DNA of 64,000 nt from JADJOY01 sp016713535 [NCBI: Deltaproteobacteria bacterium] (GCA_016713535.1 JADJOY010000025.1:1-64000), one strand, 5' to 3'. Shown: positions 37,064-46,605, numbered from the stretch's first letter. Notes: a model not told the origin generated them from the sequence alone. Translations and numbers: made by a program.

Positions 37064-38385
37064 TGCAGGCCTACTTCCACGATCTCGTCGGGGAGCTCGA
37101 GAAGCTCCTCACCGGCGACGAGCGCTTCCTCGCGAGCTTCGCGGGCGAGGACTCGGACTTCGTGCGCTTCAACCGCGGCGAGATCCGCCAGGCCGGCACG
37201 GTGTCGCAGCGCTACCTCGAGGTCGACCTGATCGAGGGACGACGGCACTCCTCGAGCGAGATCACCCTCGCCGGTGATCTCGCCACCGATCGCCCGCGGC
37301 TCCGTCACGCGATCGAGGAGCTGCGCGCCACCCGCCCGTTCCTCCCCGAGGATCCGCACCTGCTCTACGCCGAGAACGCGCCCTCGAGCGAGCGCGTGCA
37401 GCGCGGCGAGCTGCCCGACGGCGCGGCGGCCGCCAACGCGGTGCAGGCGATGGGCGCGGGCCACGACCTGGTCGGCGTCTACGCCGCCGGCCCGATCTAC
37501 TCGGGCTTCGCGAGCTCGCTCGGCCAGCGCAACTGGCACTCGGCTGAGAGCTTCCACCTCGACTGGAGCCTCTACCGCGAGACCGATCGCGCGGTGAAGT
37601 CGAGCTACGCCGGATTCGCCTGGCGGGCCGACGAGCTCGACAAGAAGGCGCGCCGCGCCGAGGCGCAGCTCGCCGCGCTGGCGCGGCCGCCGCGCACGCT
37701 CAAGCCGGGCCACTACCGGGTGTTCCTGACCCCCGCCGCGCTCGGCGAGCTGGTCGAGATCCTGAGCTGGGGCGGGTTCAGCTTCCGCGCCATGCGCACC
37801 AAGACCACGCCGCTCATCCGCCTCGCGGAAGAGAAGGCGCGCCTGCACCCGAGCGTCGCGATCGCCGAGAACGTGAGCGGCGGCGTGGCGCCGAACTTCC
37901 AGGAGGAGGGCTTCATCCGGCCCGACCGCGTGATGCTCGTCGAGCACGGCCAGCTCGCGAGCTGCCTGGTGTCGCCGCGCTCGGCAGCGGAGTACGGCGT
38001 GGCGACCAACGGCGCCTCGGCGAGCGAGGCGCCGACCTCGATCGAGCTCGACGCCGGCGGCCTGCCCACCGACGACGTGCTCGCGCGGCTCGGCTCGGGG
38101 CTCTTCGTGAGCAACCTGTGGTACTGCAACTTCTCGGACCGCAGCGCCTGCCGCGCCACCGGCATGACGCGCTTCGCGACGTTCTGGGTCGAGAACGGCG
38201 AGCTCGCCGCGCCGGTGAACGTGATGCGCTTCGACGAGACGATCTATCGCGTGCTCGGCGACAACCTGGTCGACCTCACGTCCGAGCGCGAGCTGATCCT
38301 GGACGCCCAGACCTACGACGGCCGCTCGGTCCACAGCGCGCGCCTACCCGGCGCGCTCGTCGACGACTTCACGCTCACGCTGTGA
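37063..38385 (+). CDS. PmbA/TldE-family protein, divergent paralogue
   Basis: 440 residues, starting on the last base of the preceding stop. There is no HExxxH, as expected for the non-metal subunit. Family features: DFVRFNRGEIRQAGTVSQRY, VGVYAAGPIYSGFASSLGQR, GATNGASASEAPTS-like glycine loop near 315 (reads YGVATNGASASEAPTS), SNLWYCNFSDRSACRATGM and VMRFDETIYRVLGDNLVDLT. With the upstream gene it forms a second complete TldD/E pair. A terminator-like hairpin follows at 38398. Confidence 0.87.
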   Translation: MQAYFHDLVGELEKLLTGDERFLASFAGEDSDFVRFNRGEIRQAGTVSQRYLEVDLIEGRRHSSSEITLAGDLATDRPRLRHAIEELRATRPFLPEDPHLLYAENAPSSERVQRGELPDGAAAANAVQAMGAGHDLVGVYAAGPIYSGFASSLGQRNWHSAESFHLDWSLYRETDRAVKSSYAGFAWRADELDKKARRAEAQLAALARPPRTLKPGHYRVFLTPAALGELVEILSWGGFSFRAMRTKTTPLIRLAEEKARLHPSVAIAENVSGGVAPNFQEEGFIRPDRVMLVEHGQLASCLVSPRSAAEYGVATNGASASEAPTSIELDAGGLPTDDVLARLGSGLFVSNLWYCNFSDRSACRATGMTRFATFWVENGELAAPVNVMRFDETIYRVLGDNLVDLTSERELILDAQTYDGRSVHSARLPGALVDDFTLTL

Positions 38386-38397
38386 GCGGGGGCGGAT

Positions 38398-38428
38398 GAT
38401 CCCCGCACCCACCAGCGCTGCGGGGATC
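38398..38428 (+). terminator. Hairpin after the second tldD-pmbA pair
   Basis: GATCCCCGCA (38398-38407) and TGCGGGGATC (38419-38428) form a perfect 10-bp stem with an 11-base loop, 12 bases after the stop. No T-run follows. Confidence 0.55.
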
Positions 38429-38454
38429 GCCGCTCGCGGCGACGCGGCGTCCTC

Positions 38455-39945
38455 CTCCATCGCCGGCCCGCCGGAGGCGGGCCCTCCACAACGATACAGC
38501 GATCGACGCCGGCGGGGACGCGCGCGGTCCGTCGGATCGCCGGGCACGCGACGCGTGCCCCTCCCGAGCGGGATCGAGCGCCTGGAAGGCCGCGCTCCGT
38601 CGCGGCCGTGCCGGACGGCGCCGGAGGCGGCCTCACGCCGATACGCGATCGACGCCGGCGGGGACGCGCGCGGTCGGGATCGCCGGGCGCGACGCGTGCC
38701 CCCGAGCGGGATCGAGCGCCTGGAGGGCGCGCTCCGTCGCGGCCGTGCCCGACGTGGCCCCCGGCCCGCCGGAGGCGGGCCCTCCACGCCGATACAGCGA
38801 TCGACGCCGGCGGGGACGCGCGCGGTCCGTCGGATCGCCGGGCACGCGACGCGTGCCCCTCCCGAGCGGGATCGAGCGCCTGGAGGGCCGCGCTCCGTCG
38901 CGGCCGTGCCCGACGTGACGCCCCGGCCCGCCGGAGGCGGCCCTCCACACCGATACAGCGATCGACGCCGGCGGGGACGCGCGCGGTCCGTCGGATCGCC
39001 GGGCACGCGACGCGTGCCCCTCCCGAGCGGGATCGAGCGCCTGGAGGGCCGGGCCCGTCGCGGCCGTGCCCGACGCGCGCCCCGGCCCGCCGGAGGCGGG
39101 CCCTCCACACCGATACAGCGATCGACGCCGGCGGGGACGCGCGCGGTCCGTCGGATCGCCGGGCACGCGACGCGTGCCCCTCCCGAGCGGGATCGAGCGC
39201 CTGGAGGGCCGCGCTCCGTCGCGGCCGTGCCCGACGTGACGCCCCGGCCCGCGGGGGCCCCCCCCGGCCCCCGGGGGCGGGGCCGGGGGGGGCCGGGGGC
39301 CGCCCCCCGGGCCCCTCCACACCGATACAGCGATCGACGCCGGCGGGGACGCGCGCGGTCCGTCGGATCGCCGGGCACGCGACGCGTGCCCCTCCCGAGC
39401 GGGATCGAGCGCCTGGAGGGCCGCGCTCCGTCGCGGCCGTGCCCGACGTGACGCCCCGGCCCGCCGGAGGCGGGCCCTCCACACCGATACAGCGATCGAC
39501 GCCGGCGGGGACGCGCGCGGTCCGTCGGATCGCCGGGCACGCGACGCGTGCCCCTCCCGAGCGGGATCGAGCGCCTGGAGGGCCGCGCTCCGTCGCGGCC
39601 GTGCCCGACGTGACGCCCCGCCCGGAGGCGGGCCCCCACACCGATACAGCGATCGACGCCGGCGGGGACGCGCGCGGTCCGTCGATCGCCGGGCACGCGA
39701 CGCGTGCCCTCCCGAGCGGGATCGAGCGGCTGGAGGGCCGCGCCCGTCGCGGCCGTGCCCGACGCGGACGCCCCGGCCCGCGGCGGAGGCGGGCCCCAGG
39801 GGGCGCCGGGGGGGCCCTCCGCACCGATACAGCGATCGACGCCGGCGGGGACGCGCGCGGTGCGTCGGATCGCCGGGCACGCGACGCGTGCCCCTCCCGA
39901 GCGGGATCGAGCGCCTGGAGGGCCGCGGTGCCCCGCCGTCCTCGC
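38455..39945. repeat. Tandem array of about 160-bp units with three hairpins
   Basis: The connector ATACAGCGATCGACGCCGG (ATACGCGATC in one copy) begins at 38494, 38641, 38792, 38953, 39113, 39325, 39487, 39644 and 39827. Between connectors each unit has GGCACGCG-A-CGCGTGCC then CCTCC, a spacer with GAGCGGGATCGAGCG, TGGAG with GGCCGCG-CTCCGT-CGCGGCC, and GGCCCGCC-GGA-GGCGGGCC with CTCCA. Two units are disturbed by runs of pure G/C (39247-39312 and about 39790-39820). The array lies between convergent genes. Confidence 0.93.
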
Positions 39946-39949
39946 CCGG

Positions 39950-40141
39950 CGGGCGGGGGGCTGGAACAGCCGCGCGGTGAACTGTTCGGGTATCGCTGAA
40001 TCCCGGCTCGCGCCACGGATGGACTCGTCACATGGCGCGTCGCAGCGCGACGCCACGAGCGAAGCGAGTGCCTCGGTAGGACCCGCCGGGCGGCGCCGAC
40101 GGAGCGGCGCCCTCCAGGCGGGGGGGCTGGAACAGCCCCCC
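39950..40141. repeat. Second repeat family, GGGGGGCT-GGAAC hairpins
   Basis: GGGGGGCT-GGAAC-AGCCCCCC (40121-40141) is a perfect 8-bp hairpin ending 6 bases before the stop of the minus-strand lipoprotein gene; a related copy occurs near 39955-39972. The segment between has CACGAGCGAAGCGAGTG and a GGAG-family hairpin GGCGCCG-ACGGAG-CGGCGCC (40092-40111) with CTCC. The same family returns at 60.85-61.13 kb. Confidence 0.7.
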
Positions 40142-40146
40142 GGAGA

Positions 40147-40626
40147 CTACGGCTGCGTCATGTTGAAGGTGCCGAACTCGTCGGGGAACGGGAAGCGGAA
40201 CTGATACGTCCCGTTCATGGTGCGGCCGTCCACGTCCGCGAACCAGTCGGCGGTGGCCACTCCCGAGTCGAACTCACCGTCCACCTTGAGCCCGAACACC
40301 GAGCCATCGACCGGTCGCGTCCCGACGATCAGGAACGCGCCGACCACCTCCAGGTTGCCGATGAAGTCGTTGCCGTTCTGCGAGATGATCAGGTTCGCGA
40401 GCAGCCCGGTCGAGGGGGTCTTGTTCGAGTACCACTTCCCCTGCCAGCGACCGGAAATATCGACCGTCGGAACTTCGTTGCCAGCACCGTCTACTGCCGG
40501 AACCGCGCCAGTCGCGAGTGGCAGATCGCCAGGCTCGCTGCTACCGCAACCCCAGAGGAGCGCCAACATTACGACCCAGGGCGCGTACCGCGCCCCACGT
40601 GCCCGCAATGGGAAAAACCTAGCCAT
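40147..40626 (-). CDS. Small lipoprotein
   Basis: 159 residues. A signal sequence (WVVMLALLWGC) ends at a lipobox Cys near residue 27, followed by GSSEPGD. The mature part looks like a beta-sandwich or lipocalin-like fold (VDISGRWQGKWYSN, NLIISQNGNDFIGNLEVVG, DGRTMNGTYQFRF). No family recognised. It is divergent from the GT2 gene across a lower-GC promoter region (40627-40744). Confidence 0.75.
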   Translation of the reverse strand: MARFFPLRARGARYAPWVVMLALLWGCGSSEPGDLPLATGAVPAVDGAGNEVPTVDISGRWQGKWYSNKTPSTGLLANLIISQNGNDFIGNLEVVGAFLIVGTRPVDGSVFGLKVDGEFDSGVATADWFADVDGRTMNGTYQFRFPFPDEFGTFNMTQP

Positions 40627-40744
40627 AGCGCCTTTCTAGCATGGAATATGCGAGTAGTGCGATAGGAAACGTGATTTTTCACACCGCAATCGGGCGACGC
40701 GCTTGCAAGTCGCGCACCGTCGACGCGCCTTCAACGAGAGTTGC

Positions 40745-41746
40745 GTGTCCGTACCGCTGACCACGGCCCGGGCCGCCGGTGCGCCACCCGACTCTCCCCA
40801 GGTATCCGTGCTCCTTCCCGCTCGCGACGCGGGACGCTGGCTTCGCCACACCCTCGGCGATCTTCTCCGGCAACGGAACGTGACCCTCGAGGTGCTGGCG
40901 GTCGACGATCACTCGACCGATCGCACCGGCGCCATCGTCGAGGAGCTCGCCGCGGCCGATCCGCGAGTCCGGAACGTGAAGCCGATCGGGCGAGGCATCG
41001 CCGCGGCACTCACCGCCGCGCTCGGCGAGGCCCGCGCGCCGTGGATCGGCGTCATGGAGGCCGACGATCGCTGCCATCCGGACCGTTTCGCCTGGCTGAC
41101 CCACGCGCTCTCCGAGCACCCTGACTGGGGTGGCGCGGTGAGTCGTACCACACTTCTCGGCGCCGACAGCAACGGCATGGAGCGCTACATCGACTGGCAG
41201 AACGCGCTCCTCGCCCCGCACGACCTGGCGCGCGAGCGCTTCGTCGAGATCCCCGCGCTCCTCCAGACGGGCCTCTACCGGCGCGAGCTGATCGAGCGCG
41301 CGGGCGGCTTCCGCGAACCTGACCACTGGCCCACCGACATCGACTTCTGGATGCGCGTGTTCGCGAGCGGCGCCCGGATCGGGCGCGTGCCACGCGCGCT
41401 CTACCGGTGGCGCCAGCACCCGCGCCAGGACACGCGCACCGGCGAGCGCCACGGGCTCGAGGCGATCCAGCGCTGCAAGGCCCACTACTTCGCGCGCGGT
41501 CCGGGGCTCGGGCGCGCGATCGAGCTGATCTCCGTGGGACGTACGCTCGCGACCTGGGAAGCCCTGCTCAACGCCGAAGGTGCCATGGAGGTGCGGGCGA
41601 TCCCGTGGAAACCGAGCGCGGGGGCCGTCCCAGCGCGCGCCGATGGCGCGGTGCGGGTGTTCGCGTTCGGGATGCGCGAGGTCCGCGAACGGATCCGCGC
41701 GCGCGTCCCCGATTGGGACGACGCCCTCGACTGGTTCGCCGCGTGA
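40745..41746 (+). CDS. Family 2 glycosyltransferase
   Basis: 333 residues from a GTG at 40745; a TTG at 40703 would add 14. The GT-A fold starts QVSVLLPARDAGRWLRHTL, with VLAVDDHSTDRTGAIV and the metal-binding acidic motif as VMEADDRCHPDRF. Later WPTDIDFWMRVFASG and RALYRWRQHPRQDTRT are typical of GT2 acceptor regions. No membrane helix. It transfers a sugar from an NDP donor to an unknown acceptor and is convergent with glucan phosphorylase. Confidence 0.88.
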   Translation: MSVPLTTARAAGAPPDSPQVSVLLPARDAGRWLRHTLGDLLRQRNVTLEVLAVDDHSTDRTGAIVEELAAADPRVRNVKPIGRGIAAALTAALGEARAPWIGVMEADDRCHPDRFAWLTHALSEHPDWGGAVSRTTLLGADSNGMERYIDWQNALLAPHDLARERFVEIPALLQTGLYRRELIERAGGFREPDHWPTDIDFWMRVFASGARIGRVPRALYRWRQHPRQDTRTGERHGLEAIQRCKAHYFARGPGLGRAIELISVGRTLATWEALLNAEGAMEVRAIPWKPSAGAVPARADGAVRVFAFGMREVRERIRARVPDWDDALDWFAA

Positions 41747-41790
41747 GGGTGCGAGCGCGCCGTCGGACGTGACCTCGCGCCGCGCGCCGC

Positions 41791-43962
41791 CTACTCGAGC
41801 AGCGGGTTGCGCGGCACGTAGAGCGTGTCCACGTAGTCGCGCACCATGCGCTCGGCGGTGAAGCGCGGGATCAGCGATCCGAGCGACGCCTTCACGCGCG
41901 CCACCCAGCCGCGCGGCACTCCCGCCGCGTCGCGATCGTGGAAGAGCGGCACGACTTCGCGCTCGAGCAGGTCGAGGAGCGCGCGCGCGTCGTGGTCGTC
42001 TTGCTCGGCGGGCCCCGCTTCTGGAGTCGCGATCGCCCAGCCGTTGCTGCCGTCGTAGGCCTCCGCCCACCAGCCGTCGAGCACGCTCAGGTTGAGCACG
42101 CCGTTGAGCGTCGCCTTCATACCGCTGGTGCCGCTCGCCTCGAGGGGTGGGCGCGGCAGGTTCACCCACACGTCCACGCCCGCGACCATGCGCCGCGCGA
42201 TCTCGAAGTCGTAGTTCTCGAGGAACGCGACGTGGCCGCCCACGCCGGGCGCGTGCTTGATCTGGAACACGTTGCGGAGTGCGTCCTTCGCCTCCTGATC
42301 GGAGGGGTGCGCCTTGCCCGCGAGGAGGATCTGCAGCGGGCGCTCGCCGCCGAGGAGCTGCAGCGCGCGATCGGGAAAGCGCGTGAGCAGGTAGAGACGC
42401 TTGTAGGTGGCCACACGGCGCGCGAAGCCGACGGTGAGCCGCGACGGATCGAGCACGCGCGCCGCCGCCTCCACGTACTCCGGGCTCTCGCCGCGGGCGA
42501 GGCGATCACCGACCGACTTCTCGCGCACGTAGTCGATGAGCCGCGCGCGCAGCTCCGAGCGCACGGCCCACAGCTTCTCGTCGGGGATGCCCTGGATCGC
42601 GTCCCACATCGCGGTGTCGTGGAGGCGCGTGCGCCAGTCGGCGCCGAGCTGCTCGTCGAGGAGCGCCTGCATCGGGCCCGCCATCCAGGTGGTGGTGTGG
42701 ACGCCGTTGGTGACGTGGCGGATCGGCACGTTCTCGAGGGCGCGCTCCGGCCAGACCGACTTCCACATCGCCCGCGACACCGCGCCGTGGCGCCGCGACA
42801 CGCCGTTCGCCACGCGGCTGGTGCGAAGCGCGAGCGGCGTGAAGCCGGACGGCTCGGTCCGGTTGGCGGGGTCCTTGCGGCCGAGGCCGAAGAAGGCCGC
42901 GGGTGGGATTGGCAGCTCCTCCATGAAGTCGCCGAGCACCGCCGCGATCTCGTCCTCGCGGTAGCTCTCGTTGCCCGCCTCGACGGGGGTGTGGGTGGTG
43001 AAGACGGTCTCGTGACGGACCTGCTCCAGCGCGTCCTCGAAACCGCGCCCGAAGGCCATCAGCTCGCGGAGCCGCTCGAAGCTCGAGAGCGCTCCGTGGC
43101 CCTCGTTGAGGTGCACGAGCGCGGGCCGGATCCCGAGCGCCTCGAGCACGCGCATGCCGCCGATCCCGAGCACCGAGTACTGGGCGAGGCGGGTGTGGCG
43201 GTCACCGACGTAGAGCCGCGCCGTGATCCAGCGGTCGATCGGCTCGTTGTCCTCGCGGTCGGTGTCGAGGAGGTAGAGCGGGACCCGTCCGACGTCGACG
43301 CGCCACACCTGGATGCGCACGCTGCGCTTGCGCATCCGCACGTTCACCACCACCGGCGTCCCGTCGGCGCCGGTCACGAGCGCCGCGGGCAGGCGGTCGA
43401 GGTCGGCCGGCGTCCAGTACTCGTGCTGCAGCCCGCTCAGGTCGAGACGCTGGCTGAAGTAGCCCTGCCGGTACATCAGGCCGATCCCGATCATCGGCAC
43501 CGCGAGGTCGGAGGCCGCCTTGAGCAGATCGCCCGCGAGCATGCCGAGCCCACCGCTGTAACACGGCAGCGAGCCGTGGATCCCAAACTCCGCGCACACG
43601 TAGGCGATCGGCTGCTCGGCGCGAAACGGTCCCGCGAACGCGGGCCGCTCGAGGTCGTGGCGGATGTCGGTCCAGGCGCGGCGCACCTGCTCGACGTAGC
43701 CGCGATCGTGGCCGAGCTCATCGAGGCGCGAGCGCGCCGTGCCCTCGATGACCTGCCGTGGGTTGCGGCCGCTGCGGCGCCACACCGCGGGATCGACGAC
43801 CCGGAACAGGTCCTCGACCGCCGCCCCCATCCAGCACCAGCGGTAATTGAACGCGATGCGCGCGAGTGGATGGAGGGAGACCGGCAGCCACTCGGTGAGC
43901 AACGTCACCGCGCGCTCGATGTCCGTCCGCCCGTCGAGACCCGGGGACGAGCCAGGGTTCAT
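41791..43962 (-). CDS. Alpha-glucan (glycogen) phosphorylase
   Basis: 723 residues from the ATG at 43960-43962, preceded by GGAGG. It releases glucose-1-phosphate from alpha-1,4-glucans. The PLP-binding region is EASGTSGMKATLNGVLNLS with Lys616, and the phosphate site region is FARRVATYKRLYL. It belongs to the shorter GT35 subgroup: the N-terminal domain has ARIAFNYRWCWMG and AYVCAEFGIHGSLPCYSGGL. HLNEGHGALSSFE and TTHTPVEAGNE match family segments. No glycogen synthase or branching enzyme is in the window. Confidence 0.94.
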   Translation of the reverse strand: MNPGSSPGLDGRTDIERAVTLLTEWLPVSLHPLARIAFNYRWCWMGAAVEDLFRVVDPAVWRRSGRNPRQVIEGTARSRLDELGHDRGYVEQVRRAWTDIRHDLERPAFAGPFRAEQPIAYVCAEFGIHGSLPCYSGGLGMLAGDLLKAASDLAVPMIGIGLMYRQGYFSQRLDLSGLQHEYWTPADLDRLPAALVTGADGTPVVVNVRMRKRSVRIQVWRVDVGRVPLYLLDTDREDNEPIDRWITARLYVGDRHTRLAQYSVLGIGGMRVLEALGIRPALVHLNEGHGALSSFERLRELMAFGRGFEDALEQVRHETVFTTHTPVEAGNESYREDEIAAVLGDFMEELPIPPAAFFGLGRKDPANRTEPSGFTPLALRTSRVANGVSRRHGAVSRAMWKSVWPERALENVPIRHVTNGVHTTTWMAGPMQALLDEQLGADWRTRLHDTAMWDAIQGIPDEKLWAVRSELRARLIDYVREKSVGDRLARGESPEYVEAAARVLDPSRLTVGFARRVATYKRLYLLTRFPDRALQLLGGERPLQILLAGKAHPSDQEAKDALRNVFQIKHAPGVGGHVAFLENYDFEIARRMVAGVDVWVNLPRPPLEASGTSGMKATLNGVLNLSVLDGWWAEAYDGSNGWAIATPEAGPAEQDDHDARALLDLLEREVVPLFHDRDAAGVPRGWVARVKASLGSLIPRFTAERMVRDYVDTLYVPRNPLLE

Positions 43963-44162
43963 GAGGCCTCCGACCTCCGAGCCGGTGGCTCGGTGGGGCA
44001 CCACCGAAGTCTACGGGATGGAGCACGCCCGCGGCTCGCGACGTGTGTGCGGATCGTCACGCCGCGCGATCGGGGACCGGGCTCGCTCCATCGGAGGGGC
44101 ACGCGCCGCGCGCCCGGCGGGAGCCACGCCCGGCGCGGCGATCCCGGGACGGCCGCCACCGA

Positions 44163-46160
44163 TCAGGGATGGCCGGGCCGGACGGCGAGCTCGGGATGGT
44201 CGCGCAGCACGTGGAGGATGCCGGGGTTCTTGAGCGCGTCGACGTTCTTCGGCCAGAGCCCGTTCAGCACGTCGCGGGCGGCGCGCTCGGAGCGCTTGTT
44301 GTTGAGCGTCACCGGCACCTCCTCCACCTGCACCACCACCGCCGGCACGTGCGCCGCGGAGGCGCGGGCCTTGAGCTCCTTCTTGATGCGGAGCGTGAGC
44401 GGGCGATCGAGCACCAGCCCGGGCTTCAGCACCACCAGCAGCACGATCCGGCTGCCCCCCGGCTCGCGAGGCGCGATCTGCTCGACCGCCATCCCCTCGA
44501 CGACCTCCGGCACGTGGGTCAGCACCGAGTAGATCTCCGCCGGTCCGACGCGGATGCCGCGCACGTTGATGATGCCGTCGGTGCGACCGAGGATGCGCGC
44601 GCCCCCGGACGGTGTGAGCTCGAGCAGGTCGCCGTGGGTCCAGAGACCCTCGTTCTGCGCGAAATACGCGTCGTGGAAGCGCGAGCCGGTGGTGTCTCCG
44701 AAGAGCCCCACCGGGCGCGACGGGAACGGCGCCGCGCACACCAGCTCGCCCGGACCGGCGCCGAAGCCGCCGTCCGGCATCAGCGCCCGCACGTCGAGCC
44801 CGAGGCTCACGCACTGCGCCTCGCCCCGCATCACCGGCAGGGTCGGGTTGCCGAGGACGAAGCAGCCGATGATGTCGGTGCCGCCCGAGATCGACTGCAG
44901 CGGCAGCTCGCCCACGTTCGCGCGCACCCAGTCGTAGAGGCTGTCGTGGAGGATCGAGCCGGTCGACATCATCGCGCGGAGCGCCGAGAGGTCGACGCGC
45001 TCGCGCGGCACGTGGCCGAGGTCACGGCTGTACTGGAGGAACGCCGGGCTCGTGCCGAACACCGTCACCCGCTCGCGCGCCACGAGCCGCCAGAGAGCGT
45101 CTTCGGACGGGTAGCTCACCGAGCCATCGAAGAGCACCACCTCGGCGCCGGTGACGAGCGCCGAGAGCTGCCAGTTCCACATCATCCAGTCAGCGGTGGT
45201 GTGGAAGTAGAGCCGGTCCTCGGGTGTCAGCGCCGAGTGCAACACCAGCTCCTTCCAGTGCTCGAGCAACGTGCCGCCCACGCCGTGGACGATGCACTTG
45301 GGCGCGCCGGTGGTGCCCGACGAGAACAGGATGAAGAGCGGGTGGTTGAACGAGAACCGCGGCCACTCGAACTCGGCGGGCCGCTTCACCGCGGCGGTCG
45401 TGACCCGGGTCAGCTCCTCGAGCGTCAGGACCTGCGCGGTGTCGCTCTCGAACTCGAACGGCTCGTCGTCGAGGGAGACGACCAGCTCGAGCGACCTGAG
45501 CCCGGCGACGATCTCGCCGACGTGCGCGTCGAGGCTCCGCTCCTGGCCCTGTTGAAGCAGGCGGCGGTGGGCGAAGAGCACGCGCGGCTGGATGGGCGCG
45601 AAGCGCTGCAGCACCGCGGCGGCGGCGAGGTCGGTGGCGGTGGACGACCAGGTGGCGCCGATCGCGGCCGCGCCCAGGCACGCGATGACCGCCTCGGCGC
45701 CGTTGCGCACCACGGCGACGACGCGGTCTCCGGGCTCGAGGCCGTGGCGGCGCAGCGCGCGCGCCACGCGCACCACGCGATCGCGCAGCTCCTTGCGCGT
45801 GAGGCGCGTGACGACGCCGCGCTCGTCGCACGCGGTGAGGGCGGGGCGGTCGTCCTCGCGGCCGGGGCCGGAGGCGAGCAGGTTCTCGGCGTAGTTGAGA
45901 GAGAGACCGGGGAAGAATGCGGCGAGCTCGATCGAATCGCCGAGCAGCGCGGGCTCGCTGTCGCCCTCGTGGACCAGCCCGCTGAACGCGAGCAGGAGCG
46001 ACCAGAAGCGCGCGGGATCCTCGAGCGCGAAGCGCTGCAGCGCGGCGTAGTCGGGGATCGGCCGCCCCGTCGCGCTCGCGACGGCGCGCATCAGCTCGCT
46101 CATGCGCGAGCGTGCCACCTGCTCGGCGCCGGGACGGAACATCACAGGGTCGGGGTTCAC
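44163..46160 (-). CDS. Acetoacetyl-CoA synthetase-like AMP-forming ligase
   Basis: 665 residues from a GTG at 46158-46160 overlapping the carrier protein stop (GTGA); ATG 46142 is an alternative. The ANL fold is complete: P-loop LFSSGTTGAPKCIVHG (278-293), A5-like SISGGTDIIGCF, A7 LWTHGDLLELT, A8 RTDGIINVRGIRVGPAEIY and a C-terminal catalytic Lys in LNNKRSERAARD. Length and the FFPGLSLNYAENLL opening match acetoacetate-CoA ligases. Coupling to a carrier protein gene raises the possibility that it loads an acyl group onto that carrier instead of CoA. Confidence 0.9.
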   Translation of the reverse strand: MNPDPVMFRPGAEQVARSRMSELMRAVASATGRPIPDYAALQRFALEDPARFWSLLLAFSGLVHEGDSEPALLGDSIELAAFFPGLSLNYAENLLASGPGREDDRPALTACDERGVVTRLTRKELRDRVVRVARALRRHGLEPGDRVVAVVRNGAEAVIACLGAAAIGATWSSTATDLAAAAVLQRFAPIQPRVLFAHRRLLQQGQERSLDAHVGEIVAGLRSLELVVSLDDEPFEFESDTAQVLTLEELTRVTTAAVKRPAEFEWPRFSFNHPLFILFSSGTTGAPKCIVHGVGGTLLEHWKELVLHSALTPEDRLYFHTTADWMMWNWQLSALVTGAEVVLFDGSVSYPSEDALWRLVARERVTVFGTSPAFLQYSRDLGHVPRERVDLSALRAMMSTGSILHDSLYDWVRANVGELPLQSISGGTDIIGCFVLGNPTLPVMRGEAQCVSLGLDVRALMPDGGFGAGPGELVCAAPFPSRPVGLFGDTTGSRFHDAYFAQNEGLWTHGDLLELTPSGGARILGRTDGIINVRGIRVGPAEIYSVLTHVPEVVEGMAVEQIAPREPGGSRIVLLVVLKPGLVLDRPLTLRIKKELKARASAAHVPAVVVQVEEVPVTLNNKRSERAARDVLNGLWPKNVDALKNPGILHVLRDHPELAVRPGHP

Positions 46161-46438
46161 GCGTTCGCTCCGAACTTGGGGTGCGCCATCACGTAGCGCA
46201 CGATCTTGCCCAGCCCGTCGAAATTGTCGCGGGACAGGTCCTTGCGGTCGATCTGGAAGTGGAAGCTGTCCTCGAGGTGGAGGACGAGCTGGACGAAGCC
46301 CAGGCTGTCGAGGACACCGTTGTCGAGGAAGCTCATCTCGTCGTCCTTGATGAGCTTGGCGGCGTCGCCGAAGTGGAAGTTGTCGTCGAGCCAGTCGACG
46401 ATGACCTTGCGGATCTCGGGCTGGGTGGTCGGGGCCAT
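46157..46438 (-). CDS. Acyl carrier protein
   Basis: 93 residues from the ATG at 46436-46438. The phosphopantetheine site is NGVLDSLGFVQLV with Ser45. Other ACP features: EIRKVIVDWLDDNF at the start, then LHLEDSFHFQIDRKDL and NFDGLGKIVRYV. It is acidic and of usual length. Its stop overlaps the ligase start, so the pair is probably a dedicated carrier-activating enzyme module. No ketosynthase or other condensing enzyme is nearby. Confidence 0.9.
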   Translation of the reverse strand: MAPTTQPEIRKVIVDWLDDNFHFGDAAKLIKDDEMSFLDNGVLDSLGFVQLVLHLEDSFHFQIDRKDLSRDNFDGLGKIVRYVMAHPKFGANA

Positions 46439-46605
46439 CGCTGGTGTCACCTCGCGGGCGCGTGGGGTGGAAGCCTTCGATTATCGCGAGTCGAGATGGC
46501 GTTGTCCCGACGCCACGCGCGAGGGGCACGCGCAGGGGGAGGAGGGTCTCGGACGTGGGGCGGCGGCGCCTTCTTCGGCGACGCGGCTGCGAACCGAAGG
46601 GTTCC

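Noticed and set aside
38455-39945. Integron cassette array (attC-like hairpins)
   Set aside because: Structure-based recognition is a tempting parallel, but there are no open reading frames between hairpins, no recognisable attC core sites and no integrase.
38313-40056. Long minus-strand open frames of about 570 codons over the 38.5-39.9 kb array
   Set aside because: Same cause: tandem units with no stop codons. The 'protein' is only translated hairpins.
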